Assembly (NCBI GenBank): GCA_012728855.1
Contig: JAAYEH010000440.1
Coordinates: 1-51,513, forward strand
Reading direction: 5' to 3'
Length of the DNA: 51,513 bases
Source of the DNA: Rhodopirellula sp.
GTDB taxonomy: Bacteria > Planctomycetota > Planctomycetia > Pirellulales > Thermoguttaceae
Below the pieces are notes generated by a model. It ran no database searches, was not told the DNA's origin, and was given only the letters and a program-made list of their open reading frames with translations. Made by a program: the position numbers and the translations under genes. Position 1 is the first letter of the stretch, and every line of letters begins with the position of its first letter. Below, piece after piece: positions 26,869-35,540 of the stretch.

Positions 26869-28242
26869 TCAAATCTCCGACCATTGGCCGGGAACCGGGA
26901 TGGGATAGCATCCCGCGGCATCCGCCTTGGCCGGAGCGGAGGAATCGGAGGTGAGGCGGTCGATGTCGGGACAGAAGCGGAAATCCGAGGCCAGGGCTTC
27001 GTCCCAGGTGACGATCTTCCCCGAATGCACGGCGGCCCGGCCCATGATCGTCGCCAGGTCGGAATAGGCGGAACGCTCGACCTCGTTGTGCGGCCGGTCG
27101 CTGCGGATGGCGTCCAGCAGCACGCGCCATTCCTCCTGGTAGGGCGAGACTTGTTCCTTGGGCGGCTCCCAGGCGATGGTGTCTCGCGCGATGCGCTGAT
27201 CCTGGTGGATGCGGACCGTCGGCGCGTGGATGCTTCCGGAGAACTGTGCCGCACACTTCGTCCCGTGGACGAAGGTGGCGAACTCGGGATAGCACTCGGC
27301 GAGATACCGCCCGACGACCATCCCTTTTGTGCCGTCGGCAAAAGTGTACTCGATGCTGTACGAGTGGAGATCCTGGCTGAGGTCCGAGGCCGCATCGAGG
27401 CTCCGTCCACCCACTCCGTGCGCGGCGACGGGCCAGGAGTCTTTCAGCCAGCACATCTCGTCGACCAGGTGGATGGTCCGGTCGTGGAAGTATCCGCCGG
27501 CAACCCACAGCAACCGTTCCGGATTGCGGATCTGCCAGTACAACTCGTGATCGCCCTGCTGGCGCGGGCGCAGCGGGGCCCGATATTCCATGCGGTAGGC
27601 ACGAACGAGTTGCACCTGTCCGAGGGCCCCGTCGCGGATCCGCCGGATCAGCTCCTGACGAGACGCGGAGTGTCGGCACATCAGGCCCGTGGCCACTTTG
27701 AGGTTCTTCGCTTTGGCTGCCTCGCCCGCTTTGAGCACGCGGCGAATGCCGCCGGGGTCTGGCGCGATCGACTTCTCCATGAAGACGTGTACGCCCTTCT
27801 GCACCGCGTATTCCAGGTGCGTCGGCCGGAAGCCGGAATAGGTGGTCAGTATGGCAATGTCTCCCGGGCGGAGACAGTCGACCGCCTTGCGGTAGGCGTC
27901 GAAGCCGACGAACTGCCGTTCCGGCGGCACATCGATCCGATCGCCGAACTGCTTGGAGAGCGCCTTCAGCGATGCGGTCAGCCGGTTGTCGAACAAATCG
28001 GCCATCGCCACGAGCTTGACCGGCCCGCCCTCTACCGACATGGCGTTCCCGACCGCGCCGCTTCCGCGGTTCCCGGAACCGATGAGGGCCAGGCGGATCG
28101 TGTTGTCCTCGGCGGCATGCACGCTCGGGACCGCCATGGAAACCAACACGGAAGCGCCCGCCAATCGGCCGCCGCGTTGCAGGAATTCTCGGCGTGACGG
28201 TCGGCTGGACTTCGAAGGCGACAATTGGGCGATACGTTTCAT
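26869..28242 (-). CDS. Tat-exported Gfo/Idh/MocA oxidoreductase 2
   Basis: A 457-residue protein. The Tat signal SRREFLQRGGRLAG sits after a basic lead; cleavage is likely near HAAED. Then comes IRLALIGSGNRGSGAVGNAM (cofactor motif), LTTYSGFRPTHLEYAVQKG, FMEKSIAPDPGGIR (EKS instead of the usual EKP), LMCRHSASRQELIRRIRDG and VGGRSLDAASDLSQDLHSY. The fold is that of an NAD(P)-binding sugar dehydrogenase working in the periplasm. Very similar in arrangement to the paralogue at 42358. Same direction as the following 1,140-residue glycosidase-like gene, about 170 bases apart, so coexpression is possible. Confidence 0.92.
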   Translation of the reverse strand: MKRIAQLSPSKSSRPSRREFLQRGGRLAGASVLVSMAVPSVHAAEDNTIRLALIGSGNRGSGAVGNAMSVEGGPVKLVAMADLFDNRLTASLKALSKQFGDRIDVPPERQFVGFDAYRKAVDCLRPGDIAILTTYSGFRPTHLEYAVQKGVHVFMEKSIAPDPGGIRRVLKAGEAAKAKNLKVATGLMCRHSASRQELIRRIRDGALGQVQLVRAYRMEYRAPLRPRQQGDHELYWQIRNPERLLWVAGGYFHDRTIHLVDEMCWLKDSWPVAAHGVGGRSLDAASDLSQDLHSYSIEYTFADGTKGMVVGRYLAECYPEFATFVHGTKCAAQFSGSIHAPTVRIHQDQRIARDTIAWEPPKEQVSPYQEEWRVLLDAIRSDRPHNEVERSAYSDLATIMGRAAVHSGKIVTWDEALASDFRFCPDIDRLTSDSSAPAKADAAGCYPIPVPGQWSEI

Positions 28243-28298
28243 CTCAACTCATCTCCTGGCTGCAAATGGAAAACTCCCCGGACATCCTAGACAAGTAT

Positions 28299-28335
28299 TG
28301 CCACCCCGGCGCAAGCACCCGAAAACAAGGCTCAA
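28299..28335 (+). repeat. 37-bp repeat, copy 2
   Basis: 36 of 37 bases match positions 69-105. It lies 115 bases before the sulfatase start codon, in the space between divergent genes. Confidence 0.75.
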
Positions 28336-28449
28336 TCCATGAAGACCTGCGGCTCGTTGACCTTCAACCGCTGGCCACGGATACTGGGGCAAGCCCCGTT
28401 GCGGGAAAGCCGCAAACCAACCTACAAGAAATGCGACGGAGGTGTTGCC

Positions 28450-29997
28450 ATGGATCGCTCGTCCACAGCGGTAAGCCGAACCCCTGCTGACGTACTAGCC
28501 ATGTTACGACATAGAATTTCTACACTTACACTTATCGCCGTTACGGTTTCTGTGTCAATACATCCTCAAAAACATGGAGAGTGTTCCGAGTTATCCCGTG
28601 TACCAAACATCATACTCATACTCGCCGACGATCTAGGGTACACAGACCTCGGCTGTTTTGGGAGCAAGTATTACGAGACGCCCAACATCGACCGCATGGC
28701 AGCGGAGGGCATGAAGTTCACCAGCGGTTATACCTGCGGCCCGAATTGCCAGCCCACGCGGGCCGCGATGATGAGCGGCCAGTATGGGCCGCGAACCGGC
28801 GTGTACACCGTCGGCGGCATCGACCGGTTCAACTGGCAAAGTCGGCCGCTTCGCCCCGTGAACAACGTGGTGAAACTCGCGCCGGAGAAGGTCACAATTG
28901 CCGAGGCGATTCAGAACGCCGGATACGCAACGGGCATGTTCGGCAAATGGCACCTCGGCGAAGACCCTGAGCATCATCCTCTTTGCCAGGGCTTCGAAGA
29001 GGCAATCGTTTCGATGGGCGTGCATTTCAATTTCAAGACGAACCCCAAAACCGATGATCCACAAGGCGACTACCTCGCGGATTTCCTCACGGATCGAGCG
29101 TTGGATTTCATCCGCCGGCACCGTGACGGGCCGTTCTTGCTCTACCTGCCGCACTTTGCCGTGCATGTTCCGCTTCAGGCCAAACAGCGTTGGATCGAGC
29201 ACTTTCAGTCAAAGGCGCCCGTCGGCGGCCACTGCGATCCAATCTACGCCGGCATGATTGCCAGCGTAGACGAAAGCGTCGGCCGCGTGTTGGCGTTGCT
29301 CGACGAACTCCGTCTCAGCGACAACACGCTGGTGATCTTTTCCAGTGACAACGGCGGCGTCGGCGGGTACGAGCGCGAGGGCATCCGGGGCAAGAGCATC
29401 ACCGACAACGCGCCGCTCAAAGGCGGCAAGGGGATGCTGTACGAGGGCGGCATCCGCGTCCCCTGCATTTTCCGCTGGCCCGGCAGAATCGCCTTCGGGA
29501 CCGTTTGCGACGAACCGATCAACAGCGTGGATTTGTATCCGACGCTGTTGGCCGCGGCCCGGGCCAAGCCGCCCGAGAATTATCCACTCGACGGCGCCGG
29601 CTACATGGATCTCCTCATCGGCGGCCCCCGGCGACCCCGCAAGCCGCTCTTCTGGCACTTCCCCGGCTACCTCGGATCCGGCGCCGGCACGTGGCGCACG
29701 ACGCCGGCGGGGGCGATCCGGGCCGGCGATTGGAAGTTGCTGGAGTTTTTCGAGGATGGCCGACTGGAATTGTACAACCTTAAAGACGACATCGGCGAAA
29801 TGAAGAACCTTGCCGCCGCGCAGCCCGACAAGGTGAACGAACTGCACGCCCAACTGATCGCCTGGCGCAGCGAGATCAACGCGCCGATGCCGATCAAAAA
29901 CGTGCCCAGTGAGCGGAGCGCAGAAGAAGAAAAGGGCCAGAAACGGAAAACCAGACAACAACGGCGGCAAACGGAGCCCCAACAACTCAAACCGTAA
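28450..29997 (+). CDS. exported sulfatase
   Basis: A 515-residue type I sulfatase that hydrolyses sulfate esters, probably from sulfated polysaccharides. The metal-binding LADDLGYTDLG (D60, D61) is followed by the activation motif CQPTRAAMMSG at 100-110, in which C100 would be changed to formylglycine by an FGE enzyme. Further conserved blocks: FGKWHLGEDPEH, LPHFAVHVPLQAK, FSSDNGGVGGYE and RVPCIFRWPGR. The start is fixed by GGAGG at 28438-28442, 7 bases before the ATG at 28450; a hydrophobic stretch (ISTLTLIAVTVSVSI) follows. The lysine/arginine-rich C-terminus after residue 490 is unusual. Next downstream is a DUF1080 gene in the same direction. Confidence 0.93.
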   Translation: MDRSSTAVSRTPADVLAMLRHRISTLTLIAVTVSVSIHPQKHGECSELSRVPNIILILADDLGYTDLGCFGSKYYETPNIDRMAAEGMKFTSGYTCGPNCQPTRAAMMSGQYGPRTGVYTVGGIDRFNWQSRPLRPVNNVVKLAPEKVTIAEAIQNAGYATGMFGKWHLGEDPEHHPLCQGFEEAIVSMGVHFNFKTNPKTDDPQGDYLADFLTDRALDFIRRHRDGPFLLYLPHFAVHVPLQAKQRWIEHFQSKAPVGGHCDPIYAGMIASVDESVGRVLALLDELRLSDNTLVIFSSDNGGVGGYEREGIRGKSITDNAPLKGGKGMLYEGGIRVPCIFRWPGRIAFGTVCDEPINSVDLYPTLLAAARAKPPENYPLDGAGYMDLLIGGPRRPRKPLFWHFPGYLGSGAGTWRTTPAGAIRAGDWKLLEFFEDGRLELYNLKDDIGEMKNLAAAQPDKVNELHAQLIAWRSEINAPMPIKNVPSERSAEEEKGQKRKTRQQRRQTEPQQLKP

Positions 29998-30095
29998 CTA
30001 CGACAGCCGTGGAAGAGGCTGATCCTTGCAGCCCACCGAATGCCAGCGTATTCTATGGGGGTAGCCAATCCCTTTCACCCAGGCATTGAGAAGGA

Positions 30096-30854
30096 ATGAC
30101 AACCGTGAAACACATCCCGCTTGCCACACTCACCGTTTTCGCGCTGGCCTTAGCCGCGGGGCTGCCGGCTTCCGAGCCGGTTCCGCCCGAGGGATTCCGT
30201 GCGATCTTCAACGGCAAGGATCTCGCCGGGTGGCATGGATTGAACCCGCACTCGGCGGTGAATCTGGAGGGCGAAAAGAAGGAAGCGGCTTTGACGCGGA
30301 TGCGCGAGGAGTTCACGCAGCATTGGCGCGTGGAAGACGGCGAACTCGTCAATGTCGGCACCGGCCCGTATGCGACGACCGACGAGGCCTTCGGCGACAT
30401 GGAATTCCTCGTCGAATACAAAACGGTCCCCAAGGCGGACAGCGGCATTTACCTGCGCGGCACACCGCAGGTGCAGATTTGGGACATCAACCAGCCGAGC
30501 CTTCCGAACAGGCCCGATCGCAATCCCAACCGAGGGTCCGGTGGTCTGTTCAACAATACGCCAAGAACACCGGGCCGCGATCCGCTGGTGGTGGCAGACA
30601 AGCCCTTTGGCGAATGGAATACGTTTCGCATTCGCCAGATCGGGGCTCGGACCTGGGTATGGCTTAACGACAAGCTGGTCGTCGATGGCGCGGTGATGGA
30701 GAACTACTGGGACCGCACCAAGCCACTGCCCGACACCGGACCGATCATGCTTCAAACGCACGGCGGGGAGATTCGCTGGCGGAATCTGTTTGTCCGTGCA
30801 ATCGGCGCGGAAGAAGCAAGAGAGATCCTCGGTAAAGCCGAGGCGAAGAAGTAA
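30096..30854 (+). CDS. DUF1080 (3-keto-disaccharide hydrolase-like) protein
   Basis: A 252-residue protein with a signal peptide (LATLTVFALALAAGLPASE) and one DUF1080 jelly-roll: PEGFRAIFNGKDLAGWHG, WRVEDGELVNVG, FLVEYKTVPKADSGIYLRG, GGLFNNTPRTPGRDPLV, WNTFRIRQIGARTWVWLNDK and GPIMLQTHGGEIRWRNLFVR. Members of this family act on 3-ketoglycosides or bind sugars; here it likely works in the periplasm with the sulfatase 98 bases upstream and with Gfo/Idh/MocA enzymes that make keto-sugars. Normal length. Confidence 0.92.
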   Translation: MTTVKHIPLATLTVFALALAAGLPASEPVPPEGFRAIFNGKDLAGWHGLNPHSAVNLEGEKKEAALTRMREEFTQHWRVEDGELVNVGTGPYATTDEAFGDMEFLVEYKTVPKADSGIYLRGTPQVQIWDINQPSLPNRPDRNPNRGSGGLFNNTPRTPGRDPLVVADKPFGEWNTFRIRQIGARTWVWLNDKLVVDGAVMENYWDRTKPLPDTGPIMLQTHGGEIRWRNLFVRAIGAEEAREILGKAEAKK

Positions 30855-31008
30855 TCCTTGTCGAACCAGGGGTGATGCGACAATAGTCCGGAGCATGTGT
30901 GCCTTGTTGGCGCTTATTCGCTCTGCCTTGTTAAAGTAGGGCAAAGGACGAGAGCGACGACAGGTCGTCGGCACTCCAAGGTGAATTGATCTCGATCGGT
31001 TGCCGGGG

Positions 31009-31262
31009 AGTTCTTCGACAAGGCGACTTTTCGGCGGTTTCGGTCGGAGGAGACGCTGGGCCGGAAAGCATTGCTAAGTTTCGGGTTGCGCTGGAACGCC
31101 GATGCGCAAGTTCGCACCATCCGAAAGCTGGGTGTCTAAAAAGGCGGTCGGATGGGGCGGGAAGGAGAGGGACAGATCGATGTTTTCGGGCAAACTCTTC
31201 GTCGCCGCGATACATCCATCGGCCGAAAAATGGACCAGTCCCCGACCGCCCCGTGAACGGTT
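31009..31262 (+). repeat. approximately 255-bp dispersed repeat, subtype D, copy 1
   Basis: This segment resembles 50046-50301 along its length (I estimate roughly three quarters of bases agree by eye). It begins GGAGTTCTTCGACAAGGC, contains GCCGGAAAGCATTGCT and TCCGAAAGCTGGGTGTC, and ends with a GGGACAGATCGATG ... GGACCAGTCCCC core, the same type of inverted pair as in the shorter palindromic elements. No credible gene is inside. The IS4-type remnant begins directly after it. Confidence 0.7.
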
Positions 31263-31263
31263 A

Positions 31264-31677
31264 CCAAGAAGGGATTGCCGCGTTCGCGTTGGATCAAGGC
31301 GTTCGGTTTTCAGGACCAGTTGGTCGAATGGTTCAAGCCGGTCGATTGTTCCAAGTGGATGCCGGCGGAACATTATGCTTCGCTTCCCGATAACCTCATG
31401 GTGCGCGAGTTGCGTTATCGGATCGACTGCAAGGGGTTTCGAACCAAAGAGATCATGCTGGTAACCACGCTGACAGATGCCACCTTCTACTCGGCCGACG
31501 AATTGGCGAGGGTGTATCACCGCAGATGGAGAGTTGAAACCGCCTTTGCTCATCTGAAAACGACGATGAAGATGGATGTGCTCAAGTGCGAGACGGTGGA
31601 CGGCGTGCTGAAGTAACTGGCGGTCTTCTTACTGGTCTACAATCTGGTCCGCTTGGTGATGCGGCTTGGTTGGACCA
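31264..31677 (+). pseudogene. IS4-type transposase remnant with in-frame stop
   Basis: The readable part begins with LPRSRWIKAFGFQDQLVEW and continues FRTKEIMLVTTLTD, DELARVYHRRWRVETAFAHLK and TTMKMDVLKCETVDGVLK. The YxxRWxVExxF-H-K pattern is the C-terminal glutamate region of DDE transposases of the IS4 group. At 31614-31616 a TAA stop interrupts the frame, but translation past it (LAVFLLVYNLVRLVMR) is what these transposases continue with, so a single base change created the stop. The N-terminal two thirds are missing, replaced by repeat sequence, and the extreme C-terminus is also lost. Certainly inactive. Confidence 0.85.
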
Positions 31678-31770
31678 GATGGACGCCGCGGCCGCACACG
31701 TCGGAAGGCGGACAGGGGCGTTGTGGTCGCAAAAGATCGCCGAGTGGCGGAATCAACTGGAGAAAAACAC

Positions 31771-32073
31771 GTGACGGCTTTGAATACATCCCTGGAAAAA
31801 ATCTTGGGAGAAATCGACGACGAGGCATGCGATCGTGCGGACCCGGACCGGGCAAAGCGCCGAGCTGAGTTCATCTTCCACATGACCGACGGGAAAGACG
31901 ATTTGGAGCGGCTTGTCCGATGGTACCAAGCCCCGGAGCAGTTTGACGAGCACGAGGCGAAAGAGATTGTTGCCGCCACCCTCTATCATGTAACCGGCCA
32001 TCTGATCGCCGCCGCTCGCCTCTACGATTACGTCCCGGATCCTTTCGCCGCGAGCGATCCACAAGAGAAGTAG
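31771..32073 (+). CDS. small hypothetical protein
   Basis: A 100-residue soluble, highly acidic and helical protein starting VTALNTSLEKILGEIDDEA at a GTG with GGAG 9 bases before it. It ends DYVPDPFAASDPQEK. No membrane segment and no family recognised. The frame is open upstream into the remnant of the transposase, but without a start that improves it. It may be a neighbour brought in with the mobile element, or unrelated. Confidence 0.5.
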   Translation: MTALNTSLEKILGEIDDEACDRADPDRAKRRAEFIFHMTDGKDDLERLVRWYQAPEQFDEHEAKEIVAATLYHVTGHLIAAARLYDYVPDPFAASDPQEK

Positions 32074-32450
32074 TCGGAGAGCAACGGAGAATCTCCCGAA
32101 CGAGTTGAATTCCGTGCGGATGGTAATACAATCAACAGAGAGGACGCCTGCGGGGCGTACCGCGATGGCCCGACTATGTGCCCGTGTGGGGAGTTTGTAC
32201 TGGTGTCTCTAACCATCGCTTTGTCCGACGAACTTGCGCGGCGTCTGGGATTGCAGGCGAGAACCCACCGCCTGCCGGGCTCCGTCGCAAATCAAGGTTT
32301 TCCGCGAGGTTGGAGGTTGCCGCGACGGTGCCTGTCCCCTTTCCCGGGCGCGATGGCCGGTTGAAAAGGGGACTGGCACCGAGCGGCTCCCATCAACGAT
32401 ACTGCTATCGTGTCTCCACTTTCAACTTCAGAGCATCGGCCGCCGCCGTG
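32074..32450. other. intergenic region holding a palindromic element
   Basis: 377 bases between the small hypothetical gene and the 3' end of the convergent CehA/McbA-like gene. Apart from the palindrome at 32326-32381 nothing was recognised; short open frames here have no plausible starts. Confidence 0.5.
32326..32381 (+). repeat. palindromic REP-like element, core only
   Basis: CGGTGCCTGTCCCCTTT (32326 onwards) pairs with GAAAAGGGGACTGGCACCG (32363-32381) with one central A/T exchange. It carries the common core of this window's repeats in the reversed order (GCCTGTCCCC first). Confidence 0.75.
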
Positions 32451-34010
32451 TCAATCCGCCGTGGCCCGCTCCAACCGATCCTGCCACCAGTCTCGCGCTT
32501 GGCGGTGCTGTTGGAGCACTTCGCGGTGACGGTCGGGATAGTCGATCTTCAGCCGGCGGGCCCGCTCGTAGATCCAATCGAGAAAGAATTGCGCCGATGC
32601 CTTGCTGATTCTCGGCCGCTCGCCGATCTCGACGTAGTAAGGACCGGTCATCGCGCAGCGATAGGTTTGGCTTACGTCGGTAACCGCTCGGACCAGAAAC
32701 CACCCGCTCTGGTCGAAGTGCAGCTTGGGGAGCTTGCCGCTGTTGGCGTACTGCTCAAATCGAACCGAGTGCTCGATCCGGCCGTCTTGGATGATCTCGA
32801 GGTAATGGATCGACTCCTTGGCGTCGGCCGGATGGCGGTTCCAGAGCGTCAGTCCTATTTCCAAGTCGATCTCGCCACCCTGGTCCGCCCGAAAAACATG
32901 GCCGGGCGGATGACCGGCGACGCTCGGTTTCAACAGCGGCCCGTTCGTGACAAAGACCCGCCCCGCCGCCAGCCCCTGCCACCACGACCGGTAGTCGAAC
33001 TCACCTTCGACCGCCACATAGACCCGGTTGTAGCCCAGCGGATTCGGCGAGATGCCGGAACCGCTGCCGGCGGTGGGGGGAATTCGCAGTCCGCAGTTGA
33101 GCAGATGGAAGTAGATCGCCTGCGACCAGAGGGCGTTGCCCCACGGTCCGGGAAAGAGGGTCTTGTCGCGAGGTTTTGCCTCCGCTTCGTCCTCCAGCAC
33201 GCGGTCGCGGCAGATCTGGCCGTGTAGGATCTGGATCGAGTCGACTTGGCCGTGAGCGACCAGCATCGGCAGATCCCACCAATAAGGCCGCGTTACGTCG
33301 ATCCAGGCATCGGGGGTTTGACGGGCCCGTTCGATAAAGTGGGTCGGCGGCGGATACTCCGGGTCGTTGGTGTCGAGCAACAGCGGCGCGGGCAGGTTGA
33401 AGTAGAGCAGCGAACCGCCGTCCCGCGCATGTCCGCCGGCCATGAGGTGGCAATAGCGGTTTCCGTCGAATCGCACGAGCACGTCGGCGGGCGGCTTTGC
33501 CTTCCAGGGGTTTTCGCGATTCCACCAGGTTACCAACGGCACGACGTGAAGATCGTCGGCAAGCATCAGCAGTTCGATCTCCTCGGGCGAGCGCCGCACG
33601 TCCAGGTCGCCCGACCACCAGCCCTCGCCGGCCATATCGACGAAGCGGAACAGGTCGATCTGCCTGGCGTCGTCGGCAAAGTCGTTGATGGTAAAATGTC
33701 CGCCGCGGAACACGTATTCCGGTCCCCGTTCGATTTCGAACGTGTAGTTGCCCACCGGCAGCGACAAGGCGACACGACCCGGCAGGACAAAATGGTCGTT
33801 CCAAAAGGGGAGCTTCTCCGCTTTACGCGGTTTGCCGTTGGCGGATTGGAGATGCATACGACAGGGGATGGCTTTGCCGCTTTCTCGGTCGGTAACTGTG
33901 AGCTGCAATTGGCCATTGCGGCCGGGGGCCGGCGTGGGTAGTGCGACGACGATCAGCAAGCCGACCGCGGCGATCACGCCACAGTCGGGAAAACGACATG
34001 GAAGACGCAT
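32451..34010 (-). CDS. secreted CehA/McbA-like protein with altered PHP metal motif
   Basis: A 519-residue protein with a signal peptide (GVIAAVGLLIVVALPTPAPG). N-terminal beta module (about 30-140), then GEGWWSGDLDVRRSPEEIE, which aligns with the CehA/McbA/PHP metal-hydrolase entry motif but reads SGDLDVR where related proteins that I recall read GDLHVHR, so both histidines are replaced. Other family features remain: LVTWWNRENPW, VDVTRPYWWDLPMLVAHG and YRSWWQGLAAGRVFVTNGPLL. It is probably a carbohydrate-linked outer protein that has lost hydrolase activity, or uses other ligands. The ATG at 34010 opens the signal peptide; the frame extends 18 codons further upstream. Confidence 0.75.
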   Translation of the reverse strand: MRLPCRFPDCGVIAAVGLLIVVALPTPAPGRNGQLQLTVTDRESGKAIPCRMHLQSANGKPRKAEKLPFWNDHFVLPGRVALSLPVGNYTFEIERGPEYVFRGGHFTINDFADDARQIDLFRFVDMAGEGWWSGDLDVRRSPEEIELLMLADDLHVVPLVTWWNRENPWKAKPPADVLVRFDGNRYCHLMAGGHARDGGSLLYFNLPAPLLLDTNDPEYPPPTHFIERARQTPDAWIDVTRPYWWDLPMLVAHGQVDSIQILHGQICRDRVLEDEAEAKPRDKTLFPGPWGNALWSQAIYFHLLNCGLRIPPTAGSGSGISPNPLGYNRVYVAVEGEFDYRSWWQGLAAGRVFVTNGPLLKPSVAGHPPGHVFRADQGGEIDLEIGLTLWNRHPADAKESIHYLEIIQDGRIEHSVRFEQYANSGKLPKLHFDQSGWFLVRAVTDVSQTYRCAMTGPYYVEIGERPRISKASAQFFLDWIYERARRLKIDYPDRHREVLQQHRQARDWWQDRLERATAD

Positions 34011-34189
34011 GGTTGGGCCGTACCAATAACGGGTGATGTCGCAATCAAAGGCAGTCACGCCCAAGAAAGCCTAGCTCGAAAGGCGAGGCCGTGTTGCCGG
34101 GAACCCCCCCGCTTGATAGGCCGGGCGAACGAGCACTACAATGAGCAGTGGCGTGAGGTCATGAACAAACCGAGGATGGTCAGCAACCG

Positions 34190-35173
34190 ATGGCAGAGGA
34201 CTACTATAAGACGTTGGGCGTGCGACGCGACGCATCGCAAGACGAGATCCAGAAAGCCTACCGCAATCTGGCTCGCAAATACCACCCAGACGTGAACCCC
34301 GGGCCCGACGCGAAGAAGAAATTCCAAGACGTCCAGTCGGCATTCGACGTCTTGAACGATGCGAAAAAGCGAGAAATGTATGATCGCTACGGCAGTTCGT
34401 TTGAAACCAGCGGCGGTCGCGGGCCAGCAGGGGGTGCCGAGCGGCAATGGCGAGCGGGCGAGGGTTTCTCCGGACAAGGCTTTGAGGATTTCGACTTCGG
34501 ACAGTTTTTCGGCGAACGCTTCGGAGAGGGCGGCGCAGCGGCCGGCGGCGTCGATCTCGGCGGTATTTTCAAACAGTTCCGCCACGGTGGTGAAAGACCC
34601 CGCCGAGGCGCGGCGGCCGGTCGGCGGCGTGGCGGAGATCTGCAGCATGAGATCCGGATTCCGTTCACCACGGCGATTGCCGGCGGCGAGGTGCAGTTGA
34701 CCGTGCAGCGTCAAGACGGTCGCACGGAAACCATCTCGGTCAAGATTCCGCCTGGTGTCGAGGACGGCAAGAAGATCCGGCTCCGCGGACAGGGCGAACC
34801 GGCCATCGGCGGTGGCGCAGCCGGCGACATCCTGCTTACGGTTCGTATTGAACCACATGCGTATTTCCAGCGGCGCGGACAGGATTTGACGGTACGAGTT
34901 CCGGTAACATTGGGAGAAGCGGCCCTGGGCGCCAAAGTCGACGTTCCCACACCCAAGGGAACCGTAACACTGCAAGTCCCGGCCGGCACGTCCAGCGGCA
35001 CGAAGCTGCGCATCAAAGGGCACGGGGTTGCCTCGTCGGGCGGCGGAGCCGGCGATCTGTTTGCGGAAGTCCAGATCGTTCTTCCCAAGCAATTCGACGA
35101 AGAATCCCGCCAGATGATCCGGAAACTGGAAGAGCAGGCGCCGAAGTCGCCGCGAGTCAATCTGCGCTGGTGA
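34190..35173 (+). CDS. cbpA: DnaJ-family co-chaperone, CbpA type
   Basis: A 327-residue class II J-protein. The J domain spans 1-66 (EDYYKTLGVRRDASQDE) with the HPD motif at 32-34 that triggers DnaK ATP hydrolysis. A glycine/phenylalanine-rich linker follows (about 70-150: GEGFSGQGFEDFDFGQFF), then two DnaJ_C substrate-binding domains (QHEIRIPFTTAIAGGEVQL, SVKIPPGVEDGKKIRLRGQG and PAGTSSGTKLRIKGHG). The cysteine-rich zinc finger of DnaJ is absent. It stands first in an operon with rnpA (4 bases gap) and yidD, an unusual grouping. The ATG at 34190 agrees with the family start. Confidence 0.93.
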   Translation: MAEDYYKTLGVRRDASQDEIQKAYRNLARKYHPDVNPGPDAKKKFQDVQSAFDVLNDAKKREMYDRYGSSFETSGGRGPAGGAERQWRAGEGFSGQGFEDFDFGQFFGERFGEGGAAAGGVDLGGIFKQFRHGGERPRRGAAAGRRRGGDLQHEIRIPFTTAIAGGEVQLTVQRQDGRTETISVKIPPGVEDGKKIRLRGQGEPAIGGGAAGDILLTVRIEPHAYFQRRGQDLTVRVPVTLGEAALGAKVDVPTPKGTVTLQVPAGTSSGTKLRIKGHGVASSGGGAGDLFAEVQIVLPKQFDEESRQMIRKLEEQAPKSPRVNLRW

Positions 35174-35177
35174 GGCT

Positions 35178-35540
35178 GTGAGCGATCAACGGTTTCGGCG
35201 TGAATATCGAATCCGCAGCAGCCGCGACTTTCGCCGCGCCTACCAGCGCCGTGCCTCGGCCTCCGATCAATGGTTACTGGTCTTCGCTCATCCGAACGAC
35301 ACTGCCCATCCGCGGCTTGGTCTGTCGGTATCGCGAAAAGTCGGCGGCGCGGTGGTTCGCAATCGATGGAAGCGGCTGATCCGCGAAGCATTTCGGCTAT
35401 CGCGAGAGCGACTGCCCAAGGGGGTCGATCTGGTGGTCATTCCGCGTCAGGGGGTCGATCCGAGTCTGGCCGACCTGATCCAATCGCTGCCCCGCGTCGC
35501 CCGGCGAGCCGCCGGTAAGCTGACGAAGGAACGACGATGA
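35178..35540 (+). CDS. rnpA: ribonuclease P protein component
   Basis: A 120-residue basic protein that helps the RNase P RNA trim the 5' ends of tRNA precursors. Signatures: YRIRSSRDFRRAYQR (substrate cleft side), LGLSVSRKVGGAVVRNRWKR and LIREAFR (the RNR motif), and DLVVIPRQG. Normal length. The GTG at 35178 starts 4 bases after the cbpA stop. The usual partner rpmH is not present upstream; instead the gene is tied to a co-chaperone. The stop codon overlaps the yidD start (ATGA). Confidence 0.96.
   Translation: MSDQRFRREYRIRSSRDFRRAYQRRASASDQWLLVFAHPNDTAHPRLGLSVSRKVGGAVVRNRWKRLIREAFRLSRERLPKGVDLVVIPRQGVDPSLADLIQSLPRVARRAAGKLTKERR

Noticed and set aside
35170..35180. rpmH upstream of rnpA
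   Set aside because: Only 4 bases lie between the cbpA stop and the rnpA start, so there is no room for it.
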